Source: Prevotella communis
Lineage (GTDB): Bacteria > Bacteroidota > Bacteroidia > Bacteroidales > Bacteroidaceae
DNA: 64,000 nt
Assembly (NCBI RefSeq): GCF_022024115.1
Contig: NZ_CP091792.1
Span: forward strand, 3,224,001-3,288,000
Reading direction: 5' to 3'
Positions within the stretch are counted from its first letter, which is position 1. Every line of letters begins with the position of its first letter. The position numbers and the translations under genes were made by a program. Of the stretch, positions 53,932 to 62,146 are shown one piece after another. The notes beneath the pieces were generated by a model, which was not told the DNA's origin, made no database searches, and saw only the letters and a program-made list of their open reading frames with translations.

Positions 53932-53990
53932 TATATCAGTTCGGGTATAATTTGATTAGAGTCATTAAATATTATACCCGAACTGATATA
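53932..53990. repeat. Perfect 20-base inverted repeat in the gap at 53716-54019
   Basis: The arms 53932-53951 and 53971-53990 are perfectly complementary (TATATCAGTTCGGGTATAAT and its complement) with a 19-base spacer. No T-run follows on either strand, so it is not a standard intrinsic terminator. The rest of the 300-base gap is A/T-rich and holds only the promoter at 53739. Confidence 0.92.
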
Positions 53991-54019
53991 TTATCAAATC
54001 CATATTGCTAATCCACAAC

Positions 54020-54691
54020 TCAATGAGTTTGGGGTAAATACAAGTCGTACATTTCACGGTCAGCAAAGTTTGAGGGCAAGAGCGTGAAAAGATGTTTATG
54101 CTGACTATGTATTTGTGTCATAAGGTCAGACTCCACAAAAGGACACTTACCAATAACAGCATCGTGAATCTGATTCAATAGCCTCATCAACTGCGAAGCC
54201 TCGTTGCCCCCATTAGCACTCCCCTTTGCACGTGTCTTTGAAGAATGATATATCTGGGAATAGGACAAGAAATAAGTCGTAGTGCCATCAGTCATTCTGT
54301 TGGTTTCATAAGCATCAGAAGTCAAAGATCCCAAGTCTATCAGATTACAAAGATCTATAACAAAACGTTTACTTACAGACAATGTCTTTTGACTAATCTT
54401 TGGCTTTTTCTCCAACTTCTTATCACGCAAATACGAATAGATCATCTTGTCTAGCGTCACGATAGTCAGAGTTGAATCACCGATAAGAAGACAAGACTCT
54501 GGCTCAGACGAAGGGCACGTAATACAAGCATAACGATAATGATGCTCTTTCATAAAATACTGATGCAAGCTTTCCCAATAAGCAGATCCATCCATCATTT
54601 GGGTATAGAACTGCAACTGTTTAAAACCTGTCTGTGCAAATACCATAGAAACAGTAATACACATAAACAAAGACAATAATATACGTTTCAT
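54020..54691 (-). CDS. Secreted protein of unknown family, partner of the second barrel
   Basis: The protein has 223 residues. A signal peptide (ILLSLFMCITVSMVFAQ) is followed by a mixed alpha/beta body with no motif I recognise. CITCPSSEPESC gives three closely spaced cysteines that could form a disulfide or bind a metal. It follows the large barrel gene by 47 bases on the same strand, which mirrors the GLPGLI/barrel pairing on the other strand. Confidence 0.72.
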   Translation of the reverse strand: MKRILLSLFMCITVSMVFAQTGFKQLQFYTQMMDGSAYWESLHQYFMKEHHYRYACITCPSSEPESCLLIGDSTLTIVTLDKMIYSYLRDKKLEKKPKISQKTLSVSKRFVIDLCNLIDLGSLTSDAYETNRMTDGTTTYFLSYSQIYHSSKTRAKGSANGGNEASQLMRLLNQIHDAVIGKCPFVESDLMTQIHSQHKHLFTLLPSNFADREMYDLYLPQTH

Positions 54692-54738
54692 AATAATACT
54701 ATTTTTTTTGTAGAATTGATATATAGATCTTTAATAAG

Positions 54739-57510
54739 TTATTTCCCTGGATTCACATTAAAACTCCATGCAAGTGAGAGCATCACATAACGTGGTATGG
54801 AGTTATGCCATGTTTCCGTGCGTCCTTGGGCATTAACAGCATATTGCGTGTTGGAAAGCTGATGAAGGATATCGAAGCCTGTGAGTTTTGATACGAGTCT
54901 ACCATTGAGGAAACTGCGTGTTATCTGCGCATTCCACACCCAATCCGTTGTGTTCATATCTGACGACTGGTATCCTCTACGGGCATACATAGTCATGTCT
55001 GTTGTCAGATTGAACTTCCATGGAAGAGCCACCTGAGCATTCATACCTATGCGGTAGTCTCCAGCCTTGATGTCTTCGAAGCCAGAACGCTCACCTTTTA
55101 TAATATAGTAGGTACCACCGGCATGGAGACATATCTCATTCCTGTCATCAGGCCGGAAATTTACCTTGATATTATCATCCAATCGATAATTATGAACAAT
55201 GCTGCTCCGACTATCCGTGTACCCTTCTACAGTTGCAAGATCCACATTGTGGTTATATCCTGCCGACAGCTGATTATCTACAGACCACTTATGTGCGTTG
55301 TCTATAGCCTGTGTATAGCCCATGCTGAAGTTCATCCTCCAGTTGCCGTTCACACTCTGCGGCTTGATGATGGACACGCCCGTGTTCTTGTCAAACGTAA
55401 GCCCGTAGGCTACGGCATTATCCGTTTGCTGGTAACCGATGTTGATGTTGCCCATTCTCTGCCTACTGCCTCTATACTCAACTGATACACTTGTGTTATA
55501 ATAATGGATATTGCGCAGCGTACTGTTACCATGACGTATATTGAGGGGATCGCTGTCATCCTGATAGTTCACCATGTTAGTCAGGTCGGGCAGTTCAGAA
55601 CCCATACTGGCATCAAAAGTCCATGTCCAATGTTCTTTCCATCGCCTGATGTTAAGTGACGGATTAAAGAAGGCTTCCGCTTTTCCCACATGATGCCTGC
55701 CCATACGGTCATAGTAAAGGTTGGCATTTACAAAATGGATTGGCATTTCAAACTTTGCCGTGGCTGCAAGAAACTTAACAGGTATCTCATTCCCCCTGAG
55801 TTTTATGGTGTGCTCATTCCTATATTCGTGAAAAAGATAGCTGTTGCCACCATCTTTTACCTGTGCCAGTGCATCTGTGGCAGAGGGCAGTAAATCAAAT
55901 TGGCTTGAATCCCTGCCAGATAGTTTGTCAAGTCGATAGAGCATATTGTCCGACTTATTAAATGTGTATTTGTAATTGTATTCTAATACTATACTTGCAT
56001 ACCTAAGACCATAGTTGTATGAAGCATCACCAAAAGCCGTGAAGTTCTGATGTGTCTGATCACGGAAATTGTTACGATAGTCACGTGGTAATGCTCCTGA
56101 AGGATACTGTACATCGTCCAACGTAAAAGTCTTCTGGGTATTGCGGTTATACGAAAAGCCAACACCTGCTCTTATCATGTCTGCAATAACCTTCAGTCCT
56201 TCTTTATTGTAGAAATACAAGTCAAGATTCTTGGATTCTATACTATTTGAAGATAAAAGATTGTTGAGCACAGACGACTTATCGGATATTTCTGACTGAT
56301 TACTGCCAAATCCCCTATTATGATGATAAGAGAGATTAAGGTCGGTATCTGCATACATCCGTTTATTGAGCAAGCTCTGAAAATAGAATTGATTATTTGA
56401 TGTCAGGCGATCAGAACTGCTTGTAGAATAGGAGCTGCTGCGATTAAATGAATCGCCTGTTGGCAGGAAAGTCTGACCATTAGTCTTTACCTCCAAATCA
56501 CTTCCTGTATGGCAGTAGTTATTACTAGTGCTAATAAAATTGAGTATATTATCGTCAAAGCACCTATATGCCTGCAAGCCAAACTCTTTTTTGGCTATAC
56601 GACCATCAAGATTACTTTGAGGAGAAGTTTCCTCCCCACCAAGGGCTGCACGCTGATCCAAGTTGATATTATTGATGTCGGAATAGAGATGAACCATATC
56701 TCTTTCGGAGAATCTTTGTCCAATTGCCTTCAGTTTGTATCTATCTTCAGAGCCGAGGCCACCTTCCAAGTTTCCTAAGTATCCTGTGGAATATTCCTTT
56801 TTCAATCGCACGTCCATCACATAGGACCTATCCCCCATATCACGCCCCATAATTCTTGAAGCTGCACCGTCTTTATTATACACCTTTATCTTATTAACCG
56901 TGTAAGCAGGCAGATTGTCCAATGCTACTCTTGGGTTGCCGGCAAAGAAACCATTACCATTTACAAGCAGACTTTCAATCTTCTTACCATTCACAAATAT
57001 CTCGCCATCCTTTGTGAGCTTGGCTCCCGGGAGTTTCGACACAAGCGCATCGAGCATACTACCCTCAGGAAGGTTAAACGCATCCGCATTATATACGATG
57101 GTATCTCCCCTCATCACCATCTTTATTTTCGTGGAAGTTACAGTAACCTCTCTTAGCTGGTATATCTTGTCCATCCTGATACAATTCACAGCCACAAAGA
57201 ATTCGCGCTGGCTTCTGAGTTCGCAATTCATATAAGATGTTTCGTATCCTTTTCGCTCTGCCTTAATAATATACTTACCAGTCTTAGATATCTCAAACAT
57301 ATAAGAACCTTCTTCATCACTCATACAAGTGCTAAGCATAGTACTATCGTTGGCCATTAACGTAACCAAGACGCTGTCTAATCCTTTGTTAGTGAAATTA
57401 TCTACTATACTACCCTGAACGTTATGATTATAATCCGTACCAAACATGCTGATGGAATAGGTAATGGCTATCAACATGAAAAACAACTTGAAAGGTCTGA
57501 ACTTGTCCAT
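54739..57510 (-). CDS. TonB-receptor-like outer-membrane beta-barrel, second paralogue
   Basis: The protein has 923 residues from ATG 57510. A hydrophobic signal (LFFMLIAITYSISMFG) is followed by a carboxypeptidase-like Ig domain (VQGSIVDNFTNKGLDSVLVTL) and a plug-like part (MRGDTIVYNADAFNLPEGS, KLPGAKLTKDGEIFVNGKKI). A long beta-barrel ends in MLSLAWSFNVNPGK. The plug segment aligns with that of the protein at 50592 (MRGDT-Y-A-F and KLPG/NLPG), so the two are paralogues in opposite orientation. Base use is more A/T-rich than in the neighbouring GLPGLI operon, which could mean a different origin. Confidence 0.85.
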   Translation of the reverse strand: MDKFRPFKLFFMLIAITYSISMFGTDYNHNVQGSIVDNFTNKGLDSVLVTLMANDSTMLSTCMSDEEGSYMFEISKTGKYIIKAERKGYETSYMNCELRSQREFFVAVNCIRMDKIYQLREVTVTSTKIKMVMRGDTIVYNADAFNLPEGSMLDALVSKLPGAKLTKDGEIFVNGKKIESLLVNGNGFFAGNPRVALDNLPAYTVNKIKVYNKDGAASRIMGRDMGDRSYVMDVRLKKEYSTGYLGNLEGGLGSEDRYKLKAIGQRFSERDMVHLYSDINNINLDQRAALGGEETSPQSNLDGRIAKKEFGLQAYRCFDDNILNFISTSNNYCHTGSDLEVKTNGQTFLPTGDSFNRSSSYSTSSSDRLTSNNQFYFQSLLNKRMYADTDLNLSYHHNRGFGSNQSEISDKSSVLNNLLSSNSIESKNLDLYFYNKEGLKVIADMIRAGVGFSYNRNTQKTFTLDDVQYPSGALPRDYRNNFRDQTHQNFTAFGDASYNYGLRYASIVLEYNYKYTFNKSDNMLYRLDKLSGRDSSQFDLLPSATDALAQVKDGGNSYLFHEYRNEHTIKLRGNEIPVKFLAATAKFEMPIHFVNANLYYDRMGRHHVGKAEAFFNPSLNIRRWKEHWTWTFDASMGSELPDLTNMVNYQDDSDPLNIRHGNSTLRNIHYYNTSVSVEYRGSRQRMGNINIGYQQTDNAVAYGLTFDKNTGVSIIKPQSVNGNWRMNFSMGYTQAIDNAHKWSVDNQLSAGYNHNVDLATVEGYTDSRSSIVHNYRLDDNIKVNFRPDDRNEICLHAGGTYYIIKGERSGFEDIKAGDYRIGMNAQVALPWKFNLTTDMTMYARRGYQSSDMNTTDWVWNAQITRSFLNGRLVSKLTGFDILHQLSNTQYAVNAQGRTETWHNSIPRYVMLSLAWSFNVNPGK

Positions 57511-58809
57511 ATTTGTAAACTGCAATAATTGATTATTATCTTATTGTGGAGTTTATAAAAACATTGCATGCCCAAATAGCCATGCAGAATAATATGATTA
57601 GGAGGTGATTAATTCGTTGCATGCTGCAAAGATAGGTAAAATCTTTTTATCATGCAAATAATACTGAGACTTTTTCTGACCCCCAACACTCCCACCTCAC
57701 CGCATTCCGGCCACCTTGATCAGAATTGCTTTGTAACAGATTACAGCGACTTTGAGACCGGAACTCTATGAGTTAGTGGTAGTAACTCTATGGTTTCCGG
57801 TTGCTAAGTCATAGGTTTGCGACTCCTTAGTCCCTGACATAGGATGCCTTAACCTATGGTTTCTGACTGGACATGAGATTTCGTGCAAAAAAGGCAAATA
57901 AGTTTTCTTGACAAACCACTTTGACCTCATTTTCTTGCTAATAGGACTATATTGCACAAAAATGACCCTAAAATTTTCACTTAACTCATTTCATGATTTG
58001 AGTTAACTCATTTCATGATTTGAGCTAATTCAAATCATGAAATGAATTAGCTCAAAAATATTATTGATTTAGCAAGAAATCCCGACGCAATTTAAGTAGT
58101 AAAAAGAAATTACAATCTCCATTTCAGAGTATCTTGACGAGCAACTCGTCGTTTCTCTATCAGCAAAACGACGTTTCTCGACAAGAAAAACGTTTTTACC
58201 CCCAACCCTCACTCCAAACGCAGGAAACGCCCTGTGGCAAAGGCTTTGAGGCCAGTGTAGGGTGTTCTCAACCCTACACTCACCCTCACCATATCCTACA
58301 CTGACCCTACACTCAGAATCTTTTGCCAAAGAACCTTTAGTCTGCCTGCGGCGCTACATAAATAATCATAAATGGACAAAAATTATTTCATGAATCAATA
58401 TTTATGAGTCATTTATGGATTTTCATGGTCATTCGTGTAGCGTCGTAGACAAAAGAAAAGCACATGAAATTCATGTATAACTGTCCGTACGCAGGGGACG
58501 TACTCAGAGTACGTGGACGACGTAATCGGAGTACGTCAACGACGTATTTTTCCAAGAGGTGTGAGTGAGGGGGCAGTGTAGGGTGAGTGTAGGATTAGTG
58601 TAGGATGACGAACATCCTCAACACCCCTTAATCCCTTTGTACATCGGCATTTCAGACGGTTCGTGGTGAGGGTGATAGAAAAAACAAATTAAGACATCGT
58701 AAGTCATAGGTTTATGATGTTTTTTCATAATTTTAACATCCTTCAGCGACATATTTGCACGATTTCTCCGTATATATAATAAACAAGGTAATAACTAAAT
58801 AGGAAACCA
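57511..58809. repeat. 1.3-kb non-coding stretch made of blocks of short repeats
   Basis: No credible gene is seen. Blocks with their own motif follow one another. Block 1 (57765-57860) has (C)TATGGTTT/ATAGGTTT. Block 2 (57983-58054) has two direct copies of AACTCATTTCATGATTTGAG plus one inverted copy, the last part a 34-base near-palindrome (58021-58054). Block 3 (58136-58200) has GACGAG-CAA-CTCGTC and CGTTTCTC copies. Block 4 (58254-58313) has AGTGTAGGRT in both orientations. Block 5 (58349-58444) is a long imperfect inverted repeat with CGCTACA/TGTAGCG ends. Block 6 (58507-58546) has two 18-base units 22 apart, GAGTACGTSRACGACGTA. Block 7 (58576-58607) has three more AGTGTAGGRT. At 58700, AAGTCATAGGTTT of block 1 recurs. 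Confidence 0.75.
57628..57635 (-). promoter_or_regulatory. -7 promoter box of the second barrel gene
   Basis: On the minus strand this reads TATCTTTG, with a leader of about 115 bases to ATG 57510. Confidence 0.6.
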
Positions 58810-60450
58810 ATGATTAAAAACGCCCTAACCACCCTCCTGCTTGCCCTCATTGCCCTGACGGGGCAGGCTCAGGCTATTCCACAAGATTGGTTTAAGGCCG
58901 ACACCATTACAATCAAAGGTAGCATTGAAGGATACGATGCAGAGAAGTTTGGCTTTACAACGATGCAGTGCAACTATGAAGACGTATTCGAGAAAGGTCA
59001 GGCGACAGTAATTCTCGACATAGCACCTGACGGGACGTTTGAGAAAAGCTTTGTGGCAAATTACCCGTCAATGAACCGTTTTTATACGAGCAAATCAAAA
59101 GTGGAATTCTTTGAAATTCCGTTCTTCGTCCGCCCTGGTGAAACCATCGACATCTCTGTGCGTCTCAATGAACAAGGAAAATACGAATGTTTCTACAAAA
59201 ATGGCAGCAGCAAGAAAGTGGAACGCTGGCTGAAGTCTAGAAAGATGATGAACGGCCAATGTAGGTCGTTGTCTTCATTCAAAGGAAGATTCATCGATGT
59301 GCAGACTGTGGCTGATAGTGTTTGGCAGAACCTGATGCAATGCGTATCGTCGGTTAGTCAGCAGTTCCACTATACACCATTTGAAGTGCAGTTAGCCCAA
59401 GCCGAAGCACAGGTACAGTTTTTATCTGCCATGATGACTTGTGCCGATAATCATGACATGCGTTCCTACAAAGAAGAGGATGGAATATACATGCCTGAGA
59501 TAGTTGACAGTGCTGAATGGCTGGCAATAAGAGAAGGTAGAAACTATGCAGCTCTGCGTCATATTGACTTTGACAATCCCCTGTTACTATCTTGCGAAGA
59601 TTTCCCACGAACATTGAACCATACAGAGTATTCGCCTATGATACATACACAATTGTTTGGCCCCATCAAGAATGAGAAAGGCGAATATGAAAGACCAGAA
59701 CTCCTATCGACCAACAAGAAAGTATTTGAGAATGTCTGCCAAAACTTTCGCGATATGCTCAATACAGACGACAGAAACAGCCTAATGATTCAACTCTGCA
59801 ATTATAAACATATGCAGGGACTATTTCCCTCATGGATACAATTTGATGAGACAAAGAAAGACACAACATTGCGAGAATCCTTCCGACAGGAGTTGGCTAC
59901 AAATTGCGCAAGTCCAGAAAACATGTTTCCAATATATCTCTCCACATTTTCTCACCCTTTTATCCGACAGAAAGCGGAGGAGTTCTATGCTTCCAGAATG
60001 ATGCAGGAAGGATTAACCAGCACATTGCCTCTTGATAATTCTGTGGCAGACATCATTAGAAAGGTCTCTGCTCGTTATCCAGGACGCATCCTGTTTGTTG
60101 ATTTCTGGGCGATGTGGTGCGGTAATTGTAAATTCGCTATAAATAAAAGCAAGCAACTTCGTGCTGAGATGGCCAAACGCAACGATGTGAAACTCATCTT
60201 CATTGCTAACGAAGAGAATCCGGAAAATGAAGCCTACAAGCGATATGTGAACGAGTGGCTCGCTGACGAAGAAATCATCTGCGTTAACAACATAGAATTT
60301 CGCCGTTTACAGGAACTCTTCTACTTCAACAGCATTCCACACTACGAAGTTTTCACTCCCGATTGTCGCCGTGTACACGATGACCTCATTAGTCAAGGTT
60401 ATAGTAGCCTTGAACACCTATTGAAACGATTAAAAGAAAAACTCAAATAA
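58810..60450 (+). CDS. Secreted thioredoxin-like (TlpA-type) protein, long form
   Basis: The protein has 546 residues. A signal peptide (LTTLLLALIALTGQAQA) is followed by a beta-rich N-domain, a helical middle and a C-terminal thioredoxin domain. The active site there is W436-C-G-N-C440 (FVDFWAMWCGNCKF). Proteins like this reduce disulfides or mature cytochromes in the periplasm. It is 9 bases upstream of a second thioredoxin-like gene. No clear promoter was found; TATTTG at 58752 is one base short of the -7 consensus. Confidence 0.85.
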   Translation: MIKNALTTLLLALIALTGQAQAIPQDWFKADTITIKGSIEGYDAEKFGFTTMQCNYEDVFEKGQATVILDIAPDGTFEKSFVANYPSMNRFYTSKSKVEFFEIPFFVRPGETIDISVRLNEQGKYECFYKNGSSKKVERWLKSRKMMNGQCRSLSSFKGRFIDVQTVADSVWQNLMQCVSSVSQQFHYTPFEVQLAQAEAQVQFLSAMMTCADNHDMRSYKEEDGIYMPEIVDSAEWLAIREGRNYAALRHIDFDNPLLLSCEDFPRTLNHTEYSPMIHTQLFGPIKNEKGEYERPELLSTNKKVFENVCQNFRDMLNTDDRNSLMIQLCNYKHMQGLFPSWIQFDETKKDTTLRESFRQELATNCASPENMFPIYLSTFSHPFIRQKAEEFYASRMMQEGLTSTLPLDNSVADIIRKVSARYPGRILFVDFWAMWCGNCKFAINKSKQLRAEMAKRNDVKLIFIANEENPENEAYKRYVNEWLADEEIICVNNIEFRRLQELFYFNSIPHYEVFTPDCRRVHDDLISQGYSSLEHLLKRLKEKLK

Positions 60451-60459
60451 CAGTTATAT

Positions 60460-61605
60460 ATGAAATCATTCATCATCACCATCCTGCTGACCCTCGTCTC
60501 AATGACGGGACATGGAGAAATAAAATGCCATGTCGTCGGGACTGTTGCTGACGGTGTGAAGCGCCAGACATTCTACGTTGCACAACAAGGCACGGCAGAC
60601 GATGATGATGCAAAATGGACGGAGATAAAAGTTAAGGACGGGCATTTCGCCCTCGATATAGAAGCCGAAACGACTGAGATGTACGAAATCATAGAGGATC
60701 ATAAGGAGGGTGGACATTTCGCACTTTTCCTTGTAGAGAACGATACTGTGCGCATCACTATCACCCCCGATGATGAAGGTGCACGTCTGGATGTTGTCGC
60801 AGGAGGTCCAGAGCAAGAGAAGTGGTTGGAGATGCAGCGTATGTCCAAAGGCCTTTTCGGACAGGAGGCTGAGATGATAGAGAGCAAGCTCGACTCCTTG
60901 GAAGACAACGATCTGCTGGATACGCCCGAGGGGCGTAAATTAGTGCAGGCACATGACTCACTCAAGGCACGGATTGACGCATGGATGAAAGCCTACAAGG
61001 CCGACCATCCAATGCTTTATGGATTGCTCTACTTAGAGGTTGGAATGCTCTATGCATACGATGATATAAACGAGGCTCGGCCTTATCTTGATGAATACCA
61101 TCAGCTATATGAGCACCTCTTTCCAAAGCATCCCGCTCATCGCCGCATCGCCCTAAAGGAACTAGGACTCCAGCTGCAACCAGGACAGCCATACTTCAAC
61201 GATTATGAGGCTGCAACAGCCGACGGGGAGAAAGTCAGCGTCGGCACTCTCTATCGTGGACGGGTAACCCTCATCATCATGTGGGCATCATGGTGTAACT
61301 CGTGTCGCGGCCATGCCAAGTTGCTCATCCCCCTCTATGAAAAATACCATGATGCAGGACTTAACGTCGTAGCTATTGCCCGCGAATGGAATATGAAATC
61401 CTTCCGTCTGGCTATGAAGCGCGACAAGTACCCATGGCCCAGCCTCGTGGACTATCAAGACTGCTTTGGCGTCTGGGAAAAGCATGCCAAGAAGAACGGC
61501 TCTGGTAAATTTCTGCTTATCGACCGCGATGGTACCATTCTATCCACCTCTTTCGATGCTCAGGAGTTGGAACCGATTATCAAGAAAGCACTAAACATTG
61601 AATAA
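60460..61605 (+). CDS. Secreted thioredoxin-like protein with DUF4369-like N-domain
   Basis: The protein has 381 residues. A signal peptide (FIITILLTLVSMTGHG) is followed by a DUF4369-like beta domain (VVGTVADGVKRQTFYVAQQG) and a helical linker. The C-terminal TlpA/AhpC-type domain carries W278-C-N-S-C282 (IIMWASWCNSCRGHAKLLI) and the late strand KFLLIDRDGTILSTSFDAQEL. It is the second of a tandem family of secreted thiol-disulfide proteins and is co-transcribed with the preceding gene. Confidence 0.87.
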   Translation: MKSFIITILLTLVSMTGHGEIKCHVVGTVADGVKRQTFYVAQQGTADDDDAKWTEIKVKDGHFALDIEAETTEMYEIIEDHKEGGHFALFLVENDTVRITITPDDEGARLDVVAGGPEQEKWLEMQRMSKGLFGQEAEMIESKLDSLEDNDLLDTPEGRKLVQAHDSLKARIDAWMKAYKADHPMLYGLLYLEVGMLYAYDDINEARPYLDEYHQLYEHLFPKHPAHRRIALKELGLQLQPGQPYFNDYEAATADGEKVSVGTLYRGRVTLIIMWASWCNSCRGHAKLLIPLYEKYHDAGLNVVAIAREWNMKSFRLAMKRDKYPWPSLVDYQDCFGVWEKHAKKNGSGKFLLIDRDGTILSTSFDAQELEPIIKKALNIE

Positions 61606-61608
61606 AGC

Positions 61609-61734
61609 ATGAACAAGCAAACCATTATCACCCTCCTGCTTGCCCCCGACGGCACCATCCTTGCCCGCGGCCTGCATGGAGAGGACATAGAAAAGAAACT
61701 GACTGAAGTGTTCAGCAACAAGAAAAAGGAATAA
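61609..61734 (+). pseudogene. 41-residue fused remnant of a third thioredoxin-like gene
   Basis: ATG at 61609, 3 bases after the previous stop, opens a 41-codon frame. Its first 12 residues (MNKQTIITLLLA) are the start of a signal peptide like those of the two genes upstream. The next residues (PDGTILARGLHGEDIEKKL) are the last strand and helix of a TlpA-type thioredoxin domain, matching DRDGTILSTSFDAQELEPI in the preceding gene. Everything in between, including the CXXC site, is missing without a frameshift. An in-frame deletion of a third paralogue explains this best. The nucleotides CACCCTCCTGCTTGCCC at the junction also occur in the start of the gene at 58810. Confidence 0.75.
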
Positions 61735-61761
61735 ATATTTGGTAGTTTGGGCAAAATTTAG

Positions 61762-61769
61762 TATCTTTG
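61762..61769 (+). promoter_or_regulatory. Promoter of hipBA
   Basis: TATCTTTG is preceded by TTTG at 61738-61741 with a 20-base spacer. ATG 61805 lies 36 bases downstream. Confidence 0.75.
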
Positions 61770-61804
61770 CAACTGATAATATTTAATTAGTTTCTAAAAG
61801 AATA

Positions 61805-62146
61805 ATGATTGATACAGATAATATATTATCAGTTCTCGACAACTATACGTTAGAATCTGCTGATGACATCGCGCTAAAGTTGGCAGAGGATTTTCGTCAT
61901 AGGCGGATAGAGAAGAGTCTGACGAGAGAAGAACTTGCAAAGAAAGCAGAAATCGCTGTTAGCAACCTGGTAAGGTTTGAACAAAAAGGACTGATTTCGC
62001 TAAAGAATCTGATTGCGCTGGCTATGGCCTTAGGCTATACTTCGGAAATCAAGAATCTGTTTGCAACTCCCAAATACACCACCATGGAAGAACTGACGCA
62101 GATTCGCAAGAACACCAACAAGAAGAAAGCATATAAGAAGCAATGA
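61805..62146 (+). CDS. hipB: HipB-type HTH antitoxin
   Basis: The protein has 113 residues. The Xre-type helix-turn-helix is in LTREELAKKAEIAVSNLVRFEQKGL, with a helical N-terminal part before it and a basic tail (KNTNKKKAYKKQ). It will bind the operator in front of the pair and neutralise HipA by forming a complex. Its stop overlaps the hipA start (ATGA, 62143-62146), the usual coupling for toxin-antitoxin genes. Confidence 0.85.
   Translation: MIDTDNILSVLDNYTLESADDIALKLAEDFRHRRIEKSLTREELAKKAEIAVSNLVRFEQKGLISLKNLIALAMALGYTSEIKNLFATPKYTTMEELTQIRKNTNKKKAYKKQ

Noticed and set aside
50592..57510. SusC-type receptors
   Set aside because: The barrels lack a SusD partner and the typical SusC segments; they fit the OMP_b-brl_3-like group better.
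57766..57957. 63-residue minus-strand frame in the mosaic region
   Set aside because: It is made of the local repeats, has no signal or domain, and has no promoter in front.
58069..58329. 86-residue minus-strand frame in the mosaic region
   Set aside because: It crosses several different repeat blocks, which makes a coding origin unlikely.
57640..58760. CRISPR array
   Set aside because: The repeats are of different sequence, irregular spacing and both orientations, and no cas gene is present.
53203..58809. Peptide precursor gene near the GLPGLI cluster
   Set aside because: I looked for short frames with a double-glycine leader or cysteine-rich core in the gaps and found none.
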